Source of the DNA: Methylobacterium mesophilicum
GTDB lineage: Bacteria > Pseudomonadota > Alphaproteobacteria > Rhizobiales > Beijerinckiaceae
Assembly (NCBI RefSeq): GCF_022179445.1
Contig: NZ_BPQU01000021.1
Span: 1 to 64,000 of the forward strand
DNA length: 64,000 nucleotides
Direction of reading: 5' to 3'
In this document: piece after piece, positions 49,783 through 57,648 of the stretch
Layout: every line of letters starts with the position of its first letter
How positions within the stretch are numbered: the first letter of the stretch is position 1
Made by a program: the position numbers and the translations under genes
Notes under the pieces: generated by a model
Told to the model about the DNA's origin: nothing
Seen by the model: the letters and a program-made list of their open reading frames with translations, nothing else
Database searches by the model: none

Positions 49783-50430
49783 CTAACCCTTCTCGTGCCA
49801 GACGCAGTTCCGGGCCAGGATCTCCAGGTTCACGTCGGATTTCTGCGGCTGCGGCAGGGTCTTGGTGTCCATGGCGAGGTCGATCTTGATCTCGACCTGA
49901 CCCTTCGACTCGTTGGAGCGGCGGGAGAAGTAGCAGTACTGCTGATAGGGCTGGTCGGAATTGTCCTTGAAGTTCCAGCCGGTGACGATCTGGCCGTCGA
50001 GATAGGGTACCTGCTTGAACACCGTGAAGGTGGTGTTCACCGCCGCCTTCGAGGCGGGGGCGGCGTCGCTGCCGAGCTGCGCCTTGGTGGGCGTCGGCGT
50101 GCCGCCGCCGCCCATCTTGGGAAGACCTTCGAGCTTGAGCGTGTTGTCGGTCAGCGTGACCTCGCCCTTGGTCTTCAGGGTCACGTCCGAAAGCGCGGTC
50201 TGCATGGCCGCGGCGATCTTCTCGGCGGCCGTGTCGAATTGGTTGAGGGTGGCCCAGCCATAGGCCGCCGCCCCGACGCCGATGCCGGCCAGGCACGCGA
50301 AGGCGCCGAAGCCCAGCGCGCGGAACAGGAAGGCCCGCGCGGCCACGTAGCTCGAATCCGCTCGGAGGCGGGAGTTCACCTGCTGGGCGAGGGCGACGTT
50401 CTCAGGGGTGCCGCCGGCGACGTAGTTCAT
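49783..50430 (-). CDS. Membrane-anchored protein paired with the next gene, unrecognised
   Basis: A 215-residue protein of unknown function. Residues 30-60 hold one transmembrane segment (ALGFGAFACLAGIGVGAAAYGW), and the rest lies on one side, probably the periplasm: a helical stretch (FDTAAEKIAAAMQTALS), a small beta region (DVTLKTKGEVTLTDNTL) and a C-terminal part with GWNFKDNSDQPYQQYCYFSRRSN and two cysteines. Its start overlaps the upstream gene's stop by four bases, so the two are made together, probably as subunits of one complex. Confidence 0.7.
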   Translation of the reverse strand: MNYVAGGTPENVALAQQVNSRLRADSSYVAARAFLFRALGFGAFACLAGIGVGAAAYGWATLNQFDTAAEKIAAAMQTALSDVTLKTKGEVTLTDNTLKLEGLPKMGGGGTPTPTKAQLGSDAAPASKAAVNTTFTVFKQVPYLDGQIVTGWNFKDNSDQPYQQYCYFSRRSNESKGQVEIKIDLAMDTKTLPQPQKSDVNLEILARNCVWHEKG

Positions 50431-51689
50431 GCGCCGGCTCCCGCGGCTGGGAGGGTCTGCTGGCCCGGAAGGTTCTGGCCGGGCAGGCTCTGCTGGCCCT
50501 GGGCCGGGCGGTTCATCGGGATCACCGCGCCGGTGGCGTTGGCCGCCCGGGGCAGGATCGGCTCGGGGTTCGAGCGCAGCGCGTCGGCGATCGCGTCCAG
50601 CATGTAGGGCGCGGCCTCCGGGTTCACGGCGGCGCCGAGGTCGTCCTCATCCATGAAGGTCCGGCGGGTCGAGACCGCGCAGAGCGCCAGGATGGTCGAC
50701 GCGAAGGCGGCGCAGACGGCGGGCAGGAACACGAAGATCCGCAGGAAGGCGTGTACCTGTTGCTCGGTCACGTCGATCGGATCGACGCCGTAGACCATCG
50801 CGGTGAAGGAGTGGAGCTGCGAGCGGTTGACCGCGTTGCGGTAGCCCTGCTCGGCATCGGCCACGCGCCGGTCGGCGGCGCCGGGGTCGAGGGTCGCGCG
50901 CGCCTTGCGGGCCTCCTCCAGCTCCTTGATCAGCACGGCGCGGTCGGCCGACGCCTTGGTCACGCCCGCCGACAGGGCGGCCACGCGCGGGTCGGCCACG
51001 CATTTCAGGTTCTGGTACTTCCGGCCCTTGCTGTTGGTGCCGAACACCCGCTCGCAGCGCTGGGCCGGCAGGCCGGCGAGCTGCTGGGCGTTGTCGGAGG
51101 ACCGCTTCTCGATCTGGTCGAGCTCGGTCGTGTACTGCGCCACGCGCTCGTCCGCCGCCTTGATCCGGTCGCCGATCGTGGCGCGGTCGGCCTGGGCGTC
51201 CTTGAGGGCGGTCTTGGTCCGGGCGGCCTCCATCAAGCGGGGATGGAACATCATCTCGCCGAGCTGCGACACCGACTTGGTGGTGACGCCGGCCGCGAAG
51301 ATGATGCCGAGCACCGCCAGCCCGCGCACGAAATGCGAGCGCTGGGTGCGGGCTAGGATGCCGAGCGGCACCCGGCACAGCTCCACGGCGGCGTAGACCA
51401 GGGGCGCCAGCAGCATAAAGTAGAAGGCGTGCCAGTCGCCGTCGCTGTAGACGCCCGCGAACAGCCACGCGCCCCAGAGCGAGGCGCCGATCACCATGAA
51501 CTCGACGAGATACGCGATCGCCACGTAGCCCCACTTGATGCGGTAGCCGCGGTCGACGTGGCGCTGGTGCACCCACCTGTCCGACTCGAGCCTCCATTCG
51601 CGGCGCTCGCGCTGGAGATCGCGACTCGGGGGGGCCGTCGGACCGGAGAATATCGACTTGATGGAGATCATCGGCCTCGTCACATCCAT
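50427..51689 (-). CDS. Multi-pass membrane protein with a coiled-coil loop, unrecognised
   Basis: A 420-residue membrane protein. Hydrophobic segments near residues 55-80 (YVAIAYLVEFMVIGASLWGAWLFAG), 88-108 (FYFMLLAPLVYAAVELCRVPLGI), 120-140 (LAVLGIIFAAGV) and about 320-345 (IFVFLPAVCAAFASTILALCAVS) are separated by a long charged, coiled-coil-prone stretch (TKTALKDAQADRATIGDRIK and on) that contains two cysteines. It resembles DUF4407-type proteins loosely; I do not assign it. The ATG at 51689 is used; one at 51671 is an alternative. A four-base overlap couples it to the next gene. Confidence 0.7.
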   Translation of the reverse strand: MDVTRPMISIKSIFSGPTAPPSRDLQRERREWRLESDRWVHQRHVDRGYRIKWGYVAIAYLVEFMVIGASLWGAWLFAGVYSDGDWHAFYFMLLAPLVYAAVELCRVPLGILARTQRSHFVRGLAVLGIIFAAGVTTKSVSQLGEMMFHPRLMEAARTKTALKDAQADRATIGDRIKAADERVAQYTTELDQIEKRSSDNAQQLAGLPAQRCERVFGTNSKGRKYQNLKCVADPRVAALSAGVTKASADRAVLIKELEEARKARATLDPGAADRRVADAEQGYRNAVNRSQLHSFTAMVYGVDPIDVTEQQVHAFLRIFVFLPAVCAAFASTILALCAVSTRRTFMDEDDLGAAVNPEAAPYMLDAIADALRSNPEPILPRAANATGAVIPMNRPAQGQQSLPGQNLPGQQTLPAAGAGA

Positions 51690-52008
51690 CGGGTCCAGTC
51701 GCAGGCGCCGTGTTACAGCACGGGCGCGGTCCTGGCCGAACTTAACGCCCAGTTAACCGCCGCGTGTATGCGGGCATTGTGCCGATTTTGGGCCGCCCTG
51801 CACGCAATTCGCCGGTGGATCGCCAGCAAGCCGCATCCGGGTGGCTCAAATGTCTCACCCGAACCGTGTATCCGGCTTGTGTCCGAGCGCACCTCGCCGG
51901 CCTTGCCTTGGCCGAAAGCGGTTGCCGGATGCACGGGGCCGACCCATGATCGCGCATCCGTGATCGGCCCCCGCACCGGTCGGAAACAGGAGGTTCGATC
52001 CGCCGCCG
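51690..52008. other. Divergent intergenic region
   Basis: About 320 bases between the divergent membrane protein and Kef-type genes. It should contain both promoters, but no strong match could be chosen. The first half is less GC-rich (GTTACAGCACG, AACTTAACGCCCAGTTAACC), with AACTTAACGCCCAGTTAA being a weak palindromic stretch. Confidence 0.4.
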
Positions 52009-53856
52009 ATGCCTGAAGTCCACGCCGGCTCCTACAAGGAAGCGATCCTGTTCCTCGTCACCGCGGGTATCGTGGTGCCGTTGTTCCACCGCTTGCGGAT
52101 CTCCCCGGTGCTCGGCTTCATCGGCGCCGGCGCCCTGCTCGGACCGTTCGGCCTCGGTCGGCTCGCCGACACCCATCCCTACGTCCACCTCTTCACCATC
52201 GGCAACCGCACCGAGATCTCGCACCTAGCCGAGTTCGGGGTGATCTTCCTGATGTTCATGATCGGGGTCGAGCTGTCGTGGGAGCGGCTGCGCACCCTGC
52301 GGCGGCTCGTGTTCGGCCTCGGCTCTCTGCAGGTCGGCTGCTCGACGCTGATCCTCGGGGCGATCCTGTACGGGCTGCAGGTGCCGCTTGCGGGCGCGGT
52401 GATCGTCGGCATCGGGCTGGCCCTGTCGTCCACCGCGGTGGTGCTGCCGGTCCTGGCCGAGCAGAAGCGGCTCAACGCGCCCTCCGGCCGCGCCAGCTTC
52501 GCGGTCCTGCTGTTCCAGGACCTCGCTGTCGCTCCCGTGCTGTTCGCGATCGCGGTGCTGGGCCGCGGCGACGAGGGCGACAAGGGCTGGGCGCTGGCCA
52601 TGGCGCTGGGCCAGGCCGCCATCGCGCTAGTGCTGATCGTGGTCGCCGGCCGCCTCGCCCTGCGCCCGCTGTTCCAGCTGGTGGCGCGGACGCGCTCGAC
52701 CGAGCTGTTCATGGCGGCCTGCCTGCTGGTCATCGTCGGCACCGCGCTGACGGCGGCGGCGAGCGGCCTGTCGATGACGCTGGGCGCCTTCGTGGCCGGG
52801 CTGCTGCTGGCTGAGACCGAGTATCGCCGGGCGATCGAGGCCACCATCGACCCGTTCAAGGGCCTGCTGCTCGGCGTATTCTTCGTCTCGGTCGGCATGA
52901 ACCTGGATCCCGCGCAGCTCATGGCGGCGCCGGGGGCGATCCTCGGCCTGTCGCTGGCGCTGGTGCTGATCAAGGCCGCCGTGGTGATGATGGCCGCCCC
53001 CGCCCTCAAGATCTCGCGCCCGGTGGCCCTGGAGGCGGCGTTGCTGCTCGGGCCGGGCGGCGAATTCGCCTTCGTGCTGATCGGGGGCGCGGCCGCCACC
53101 GGACTGGTGCCGGAGGATGTCGGCGCCGCCGCATTGATCGTGACCACGGTCACGATGATCATGATCCCGGCGCTGGCGGCCCTGGGCCGCAGGCTGAGCC
53201 GTGGTGCGGCCAGCGCCGCCCAGGCCGCCATGAAGGCGGAGCCGCTGCCGGAGCGGGTGGAGAACCGGGTGGTGATCGCGGGCTTCGGCCGCGTCGGCCG
53301 CCAGGTCGCCGAGATGCTGGACCGGCACGGGATCCCCTACCTCGCCCTCGACTCCGACGCGGCCCGGGTCGCCGAACAGCGCCGCGCCGGCGCGCCGGTC
53401 TATTTCGGGGATTCGGGCAACACCGAGATCCTGCGCCGCTGCGACATCGCGACGGCGCGTGCCCTGGTGGTCACCCTCGACAACCCGCGGGCGGTCGAGC
53501 AGGCGGTGGCGGCGGCCCGGGCGGAGCGACCGGACCTGACGATCGTCGCCCGCGCCCGCGACGCCCGGCACGCCTCGGCACTCTACGAACTGGGCGTCGA
53601 CGACGCCGTGCCGGAGACCATCGAGGCGTCCCTGCAATTGTCGGAGGCCGTCTTAGTCGATGTCGGCGTGCCGATGGGGCTCGTCATCGCGTCGATCCAC
53701 GAGCGGCGGGACGAGTACCGCGCGCTGCTCAAGAAGCGCGAGAACGAGGCCAAGCCGATCTTCCGTGCCCGGCGCACCGTCGGGAAGGCCCTCGGGAAGC
53801 CGCCGGCCAAGAAGGAGGCGGCGCCGCGTCAGGAGGCCGGGCGCCAGGAGGCGTGA
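52009..53856 (+). CDS. Potassium/proton antiporter, Kef/CPA2 type
   Basis: A 615-residue CPA2-family antiporter with a cytoplasmic nucleotide-binding domain. About twelve hydrophobic helices fill residues 1-390, including LALSSTAVVLPVLAEQKRL and VSVGMNLDPAQL typical of KefB/KefC. A Rossmann TrkA-N domain follows at about residue 420 (ENRVVIAGFGRVGRQVAEMLDRHGIPYLALDSD) and ends in LYELGVDDAVPETIEASLQL. In KefC the efflux is controlled by glutathione adducts; whether this applies here is unknown. The tail is Lys/Gly/Ala-rich. Confidence 0.9.
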   Translation: MPEVHAGSYKEAILFLVTAGIVVPLFHRLRISPVLGFIGAGALLGPFGLGRLADTHPYVHLFTIGNRTEISHLAEFGVIFLMFMIGVELSWERLRTLRRLVFGLGSLQVGCSTLILGAILYGLQVPLAGAVIVGIGLALSSTAVVLPVLAEQKRLNAPSGRASFAVLLFQDLAVAPVLFAIAVLGRGDEGDKGWALAMALGQAAIALVLIVVAGRLALRPLFQLVARTRSTELFMAACLLVIVGTALTAAASGLSMTLGAFVAGLLLAETEYRRAIEATIDPFKGLLLGVFFVSVGMNLDPAQLMAAPGAILGLSLALVLIKAAVVMMAAPALKISRPVALEAALLLGPGGEFAFVLIGGAAATGLVPEDVGAAALIVTTVTMIMIPALAALGRRLSRGAASAAQAAMKAEPLPERVENRVVIAGFGRVGRQVAEMLDRHGIPYLALDSDAARVAEQRRAGAPVYFGDSGNTEILRRCDIATARALVVTLDNPRAVEQAVAAARAERPDLTIVARARDARHASALYELGVDDAVPETIEASLQLSEAVLVDVGVPMGLVIASIHERRDEYRALLKKRENEAKPIFRARRTVGKALGKPPAKKEAAPRQEAGRQEA

Positions 53857-53871
53857 GCCGGGTTCGGCTCA

Positions 53872-54279
53872 TCACGCCGAGGCGAGATGCGCCTCGGCGT
53901 GCTTGGGCTGACGCGTCACGCGGTTGCGCGGCGCCGGCTCGAACCCGTCGGCGAAGCTGCACCGGTAGACGATCTCGTCCGCCGGTCCGAGGCCGGTGAC
54001 CAAGGGGACCGTCACGGTGTCCCCCGCGAAGCGCCAGCCGCGTGCTCCCTTGTCCCAGTACAGCCACACGGTCCCGGGGAACCCCCGCAGGGTGAACACC
54101 GCGGCCTTGCGCGACAGGGCTTGCACGGCGCGCGGCGCGTACATGCCCTTGGCGCGGTAGGCCTCACGGGTCGTCTCGGGCTGGCGATCCATGAAGGTGT
54201 TGCGCACCAATTGAATCGTCGCGCCCGGCTTCCCGAGAAACCGCTTGAAATCCGTCAGATTCCGCAGGATGACCGCCAT
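53872..54279 (-). CDS. Hypothetical protein, unrecognised
   Basis: A 135-residue soluble protein with no domain I recognise. The ATG at 54279 (MAVILRNLTDFKRFLGKPG) is the first plausible start. Notable features are KPGATIQLVRNTFMDRQP, LRGFPGTVWLYWDKGARGWRF and a basic, proline-containing end. It converges with the Kef-type gene. Confidence 0.55.
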   Translation of the reverse strand: MAVILRNLTDFKRFLGKPGATIQLVRNTFMDRQPETTREAYRAKGMYAPRAVQALSRKAAVFTLRGFPGTVWLYWDKGARGWRFAGDTVTVPLVTGLGPADEIVYRCSFADGFEPAPRNRVTRQPKHAEAHLASA

Positions 54280-54616
54280 TGCTGGTCTCCTCGCTTCGGT
54301 TGGTGCGGCACGCGTCCTCGCGGCTGAACACACCTGAGATGCCGAGTTGAGCGATTCCCATGACCGTTTCAGTGACTGCGCGAGGCTTGGACCCGCACAT
54401 ATCAACAGATTCGGTGAGTTATGCCCAGCTTATGACTCTCCGAGGCTTCTGGAGACTCTCCGGGAGACTCTGGATAAGCACTTCGCATGCCGATGAATCT
54501 TGTCGACCATCTGAAACGACTCTGAGATCAGCGCCGGATGTGCGGGCCGCCGGATCCTGAACTTGGCTGATTCGCCTGGGCTTGACCCGCGCGCTTTGCT
54601 GGCGCGTTCTTCGGGG
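54280..54616. other. Intergenic region, lower GC, no gene seen
   Basis: About 337 bases, clearly less GC-rich than the neighbours, with short direct repeats (GACTCTCCGAGGC, GACTCTCCGGGAGACTC) and a possible short hairpin there. No credible gene. It should contain the promoters of the divergent hypothetical and VWA genes. Confidence 0.45.
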
Positions 54617-55792
54617 ATGCTGCTGCACTTCTTCACGGCCCTCCGAGACGCGAAGGTTCCCGTCTCCCTCAAGGAGTACCTGACCCTGCTCGGCGCTCTC
54701 GACCAGGGCCTAGCCGAGCGGGACGTCGAGGCGTTCTACTTCCTCGCGCGCACGGCCCTGGTGAAGGACGAGGCGCATCTCGACCGGTTCGACCGGGTGT
54801 TCGGCACCGTCTTCAAGGGGCTGGAGACTCTCGGGGAAGCGGTGGAGCCCGCAGCCATCCCCGAGGAATGGCTGCGCAAGCTCGCGGAGAAGTATCTGAC
54901 CGACGCCGAGAAGGCCGAGTTGCAGGCGCTCGGCTGGGACAAGTTGTTCGAGACCCTGAAGCAGCGCCTAGCCGAGCAGAAGGAGCGCCACCAGGGCGGC
55001 TCGAAATGGATCGGTACCGGCGGGACCTCGCCGTTCGGCGCCTACGGCTACAATCCCGAGGGCATCCGCATCGGCCAGGACGGCAACCGCAACTTCCGCG
55101 CGGTGAAGGTCTGGGACAAGCGCGAGTTCAAGGATCTCGACGACGACCGCGAGATCGGCGCGCGCACCATGCGCCTCGCGCTGCGGCGGCTGCGCCGCTT
55201 CGCCCGGACGGGAGCGGCCGAGGAACTGGACCTCGACGGCACGATCCGCGAGAGCGCTCGCCAGGGCTACATCGACGTGCGGCTGCGGCCGGAGCGGCGC
55301 AATGCCGTCAAGGTTCTGCTGTTCCTGGATGTCGGCGGTTCGATGGACTGGCACATCGAGCAGGCGGAGGCGCTGTTCTCGGCGGCGCGCTCGGAGTTCA
55401 AGCACCTCGCGCACTACTACTTCCACAACTGCCCCTACGAGGCGGTCTGGACCGAGAACCGGCGCCGGCACGAGGCCAGGACCCCGCTGACGGAGGTGAT
55501 CCGCACCTACGGCAGCGACTATCGGGTGGTGTTCGTCGGCGACGCCTCGATGAGCCCCTACGAGATCGCCACGCCGGGCGGCTCGGTGGAGCATTGGAAC
55601 GCGGAGCCCGGCGCCGTCTGGATGCAGCGGCTCCTCGACCATTTCCCGAAGGTGGCCTGGCTGAACCCGATACCGGAGACCCACTGGGGCTACACCCAGT
55701 CGATCGGGATGGTGCAGCGGCTCGTGGGCGGCCGCATGTTCCCCCTCACCCTCGACGGGCTCGACGCGGCGGCCCGGGCGCTGGTGCGGTGA
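54617..55792 (+). CDS. VWA domain protein, CoxE-like, MoxR partner type
   Basis: A 391-residue member of the COG3825/CoxE group of von Willebrand A proteins that work with MoxR ATPases. I start at the ATG at 54617 (MLLHFFTALRDAKVPVSLKEY), the typical family beginning; a TTG at 54563 would add 18 residues. The helical N-terminal half is followed by the VWA domain, with the MIDAS-like motif LFLDVGGSMDWHIEQ, in which the second Ser of the usual DxSxS is shifted, as is normal for this subgroup, then VVFVGDASMSPYEIATPGGSVEHWN. A MoxR gene is at 48860. Confidence 0.9.
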   Translation: MLLHFFTALRDAKVPVSLKEYLTLLGALDQGLAERDVEAFYFLARTALVKDEAHLDRFDRVFGTVFKGLETLGEAVEPAAIPEEWLRKLAEKYLTDAEKAELQALGWDKLFETLKQRLAEQKERHQGGSKWIGTGGTSPFGAYGYNPEGIRIGQDGNRNFRAVKVWDKREFKDLDDDREIGARTMRLALRRLRRFARTGAAEELDLDGTIRESARQGYIDVRLRPERRNAVKVLLFLDVGGSMDWHIEQAEALFSAARSEFKHLAHYYFHNCPYEAVWTENRRRHEARTPLTEVIRTYGSDYRVVFVGDASMSPYEIATPGGSVEHWNAEPGAVWMQRLLDHFPKVAWLNPIPETHWGYTQSIGMVQRLVGGRMFPLTLDGLDAAARALVR

Positions 55793-55816
55793 GGGCCGGT
55801 CAAAACAGACAGGGCG

Positions 55817-56113
55817 TCAAAGGTTATCCGAACTCTGGCCGGGTCCGAAGACGCAGAGCACATCGACTGTCCCCGTGCCTTCGTCGTCTGTCATCGCGTA
55901 GACGATTCGGTGGCCCGCTACGGTGCGGGATCGCGTTCCATCATGCTCGCCGTCCGGCCACATGAGCGGGGTGTGTCGCAGTTCCTGAAGGGCTCTGTTG
56001 ATCTGAGCAAGGCGGTGTGCCGCCCTCTCCCCTGCGACAGGCTGGCGGAGCCATCTTCGCACGGAAGCGAGATCAGCCGCCGCCGCGCGGGAAATCCGAA
56101 AGCGAAACGACAC
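55817..56113 (-). CDS. RelE/ParE family toxin
   Basis: A 98-residue toxin-like protein: MSFRFRISRAAAADLASVRRWL at the N-terminus, then the helical pair with INRALQELRHTPLMWPDGEHDG, and the beta-sheet end RTVAGHRIVYAMTDDEGTGTVDVLCVFGPGQ. ParE members poison gyrase and RelE members cut mRNA; which applies cannot be decided. It follows the small gene at 56138, its likely antitoxin, with a 24-base gap. Confidence 0.85.
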   Translation of the reverse strand: MSFRFRISRAAAADLASVRRWLRQPVAGERAAHRLAQINRALQELRHTPLMWPDGEHDGTRSRTVAGHRIVYAMTDDEGTGTVDVLCVFGPGQSSDNL

Positions 56114-56137
56114 GGTTCGGAGTTCGTACGTCGCAAA

Positions 56138-56368
56138 TTAGCGCTTGCGCGAGTGGGCAGAGGCTTCAGGAAGCTCGACCGGCTCTCCATTCACCCAGGC
56201 ATCAAGCCAAGCATCGACATCGCCGTCCGCGATATATCGACCGTCTGCGATATCCGCTTTGGCGACCGCCAGCATCGACGCTTCGGCTGCGAGGCGAGCC
56301 TTACGCTGTTGTGCCGTTTCGTCGGACGAGTCCAGCCGATGTTCCTGCCGGAATTCAACCCTGGTCAT
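56138..56368 (-). CDS. Antitoxin partner of the RelE/ParE toxin
   Basis: A 76-residue protein, acidic and largely helical, with QQRKARLAAEASMLAVAKADI and the DGRYIADGDVDAWLDAWVNG stretch often seen in ParD-like antitoxins that bind their toxin through a C-terminal tail. It lies directly upstream of the toxin gene on the same strand, antitoxin first. The assignment rests mainly on size and position. Confidence 0.75.
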   Translation of the reverse strand: MTRVEFRQEHRLDSSDETAQQRKARLAAEASMLAVAKADIADGRYIADGDVDAWLDAWVNGEPVELPEASAHSRKR

Positions 56369-56567
56369 GTTCAGGCTCCCGCAGCGTCGTCCCGAAAGAT
56401 GGTAGCTTGCTTTCGGAAAACGATGATACCCGCGCGACAGCTCAGCCCCGCGCGAGCCTCATGGGGAGTCATCCTCGACTTCACCTGCGCGCTGAATATG
56501 ACGCGTGAAGGCAAGCCCTATCGAAGGTGGGCAACCTTATTCTCTCGTCAGCTAAGCGCCTGATAGC

Positions 56568-56888
56568 CTATCCCTGCTGCGCCGGGGTCGAGACCACCAG
56601 CCCGTCCAGGTTCGGGGCGATCTTGATCTGGCAGGACAGGCGGGAATTCTCGCGCACGTCGGAGGCGAAATCGAGCATGTCCTGCTCCATGTCCTGGGCC
56701 TTGCCCACGACGTCGATCCACGCGTCGGCCACGTAGACGTGGCAGGTGGCGCAGGCGCAGGCGCCGCCGCACTCCGCATCGATGCCCGGGACGTTGTTGC
56801 GCAACGCCGTCTCCATCACGGTCGCGCCGACGCTGCCTTCGACGGTCCTCTCCGTCCCGGCGTGGTCGACGTATGTGATCTTGGGCAT
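56568..56888 (-). CDS. Adrenodoxin-type [2Fe-2S] ferredoxin
   Basis: A 106-residue plant/adrenodoxin-fold ferredoxin. Cluster ligands are visible in ECGGACACATCHVYV (Cys40, Cys46, Cys49 in the C-x5-C-x2-C spacing) and Cys86 in NSRLSCQI. The start MPKITYVDHAGTERTVEG is typical, and the open frame further upstream is meaningless. It may donate electrons to a cytochrome P450 or to iron-sulfur assembly; no such partner lies beside it. Separate from the HPt gene by about 145 bases. Confidence 0.9.
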   Translation of the reverse strand: MPKITYVDHAGTERTVEGSVGATVMETALRNNVPGIDAECGGACACATCHVYVADAWIDVVGKAQDMEQDMLDFASDVRENSRLSCQIKIAPNLDGLVVSTPAQQG

Positions 56889-57034
56889 GCTCGGCTCCGG
56901 GCTCGCGTCGAGCGGCCTCGCTTCGACGGGCGGGGTGACTGCTTGGCGGCTGAGGCCATGGAATGCAAGCGCGGTGGCGGCGGTCCGTTCCGGATCGATC
57001 GCCGCATCGGCGCCTGTTCGGCGAACCGACGCTC

Positions 57035-57358
57035 TTAAGACTCGGCGTCCGGCGCGATCTCGGCCAGTGCCGCCGCGACGGCCTGAACGAGGTCGTCGAG
57101 GGCGACCGCCCCGGCGCCGGCCCGCAATCGTGCCTCGGCGGCGTCCGCGCAGGCGCGGACCCGGGTGGCGCCGACCCCGGAGGCCGAGCCCTTCAGGGTG
57201 TGGGCGAGGTCGGCGCGCTGGGCGGCCGGCAGGGACGGGTCGGTCAGCCGAGGTAGGATCGACCGGCATTGCCCGGCAAACAGCGCCAGCACCTCGTCGG
57301 CCAACTCGGCGTCGCCGAAGGTCTGCGCATCGAGTTCCGCACGGTCGATGGCCAGCAT
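57035..57358 (-). CDS. HPt domain protein
   Basis: A 107-residue histidine phosphotransfer protein. It carries the four-helix HPt signature LAHTLKGSASGVGA, with His53 as the phosphorylated residue, and the downstream helix that closes the bundle (CADAAEARLRAGAG). HPt proteins relay phosphate between hybrid kinases and response regulators; the partners are not in the window. The ATG at 57358 is used. It diverges from the giant gene over about 290 bases. Confidence 0.9.
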   Translation of the reverse strand: MLAIDRAELDAQTFGDAELADEVLALFAGQCRSILPRLTDPSLPAAQRADLAHTLKGSASGVGATRVRACADAAEARLRAGAGAVALDDLVQAVAAALAEIAPDAES

Positions 57359-57648
57359 GCTCGAACTCCCGGAATCCGCATTCTTCTGGGGGTTGCCGAA
57401 CCTCTCCCCATGATTCACCCCCCGATTCGCTGGACGGGGATCGCGCAGGGACCCTCATCTGCGCCAAGATGGTGGAGCCGGAAGGCGGCGGACCCGGTAA
57501 CCATTCTCGTAACGGTTTCTGGGGTCGGACGGCGGCTCGGGTATCGGCAATCGGTGTCCGCGTCTAATCCTGTAATGGTAAACGGGACGTTGCGTCTCTG
57601 GCATCAGCCTCCCCAGGTGCCGGTGAAACCCGTGTGACGAGGCGTTGA

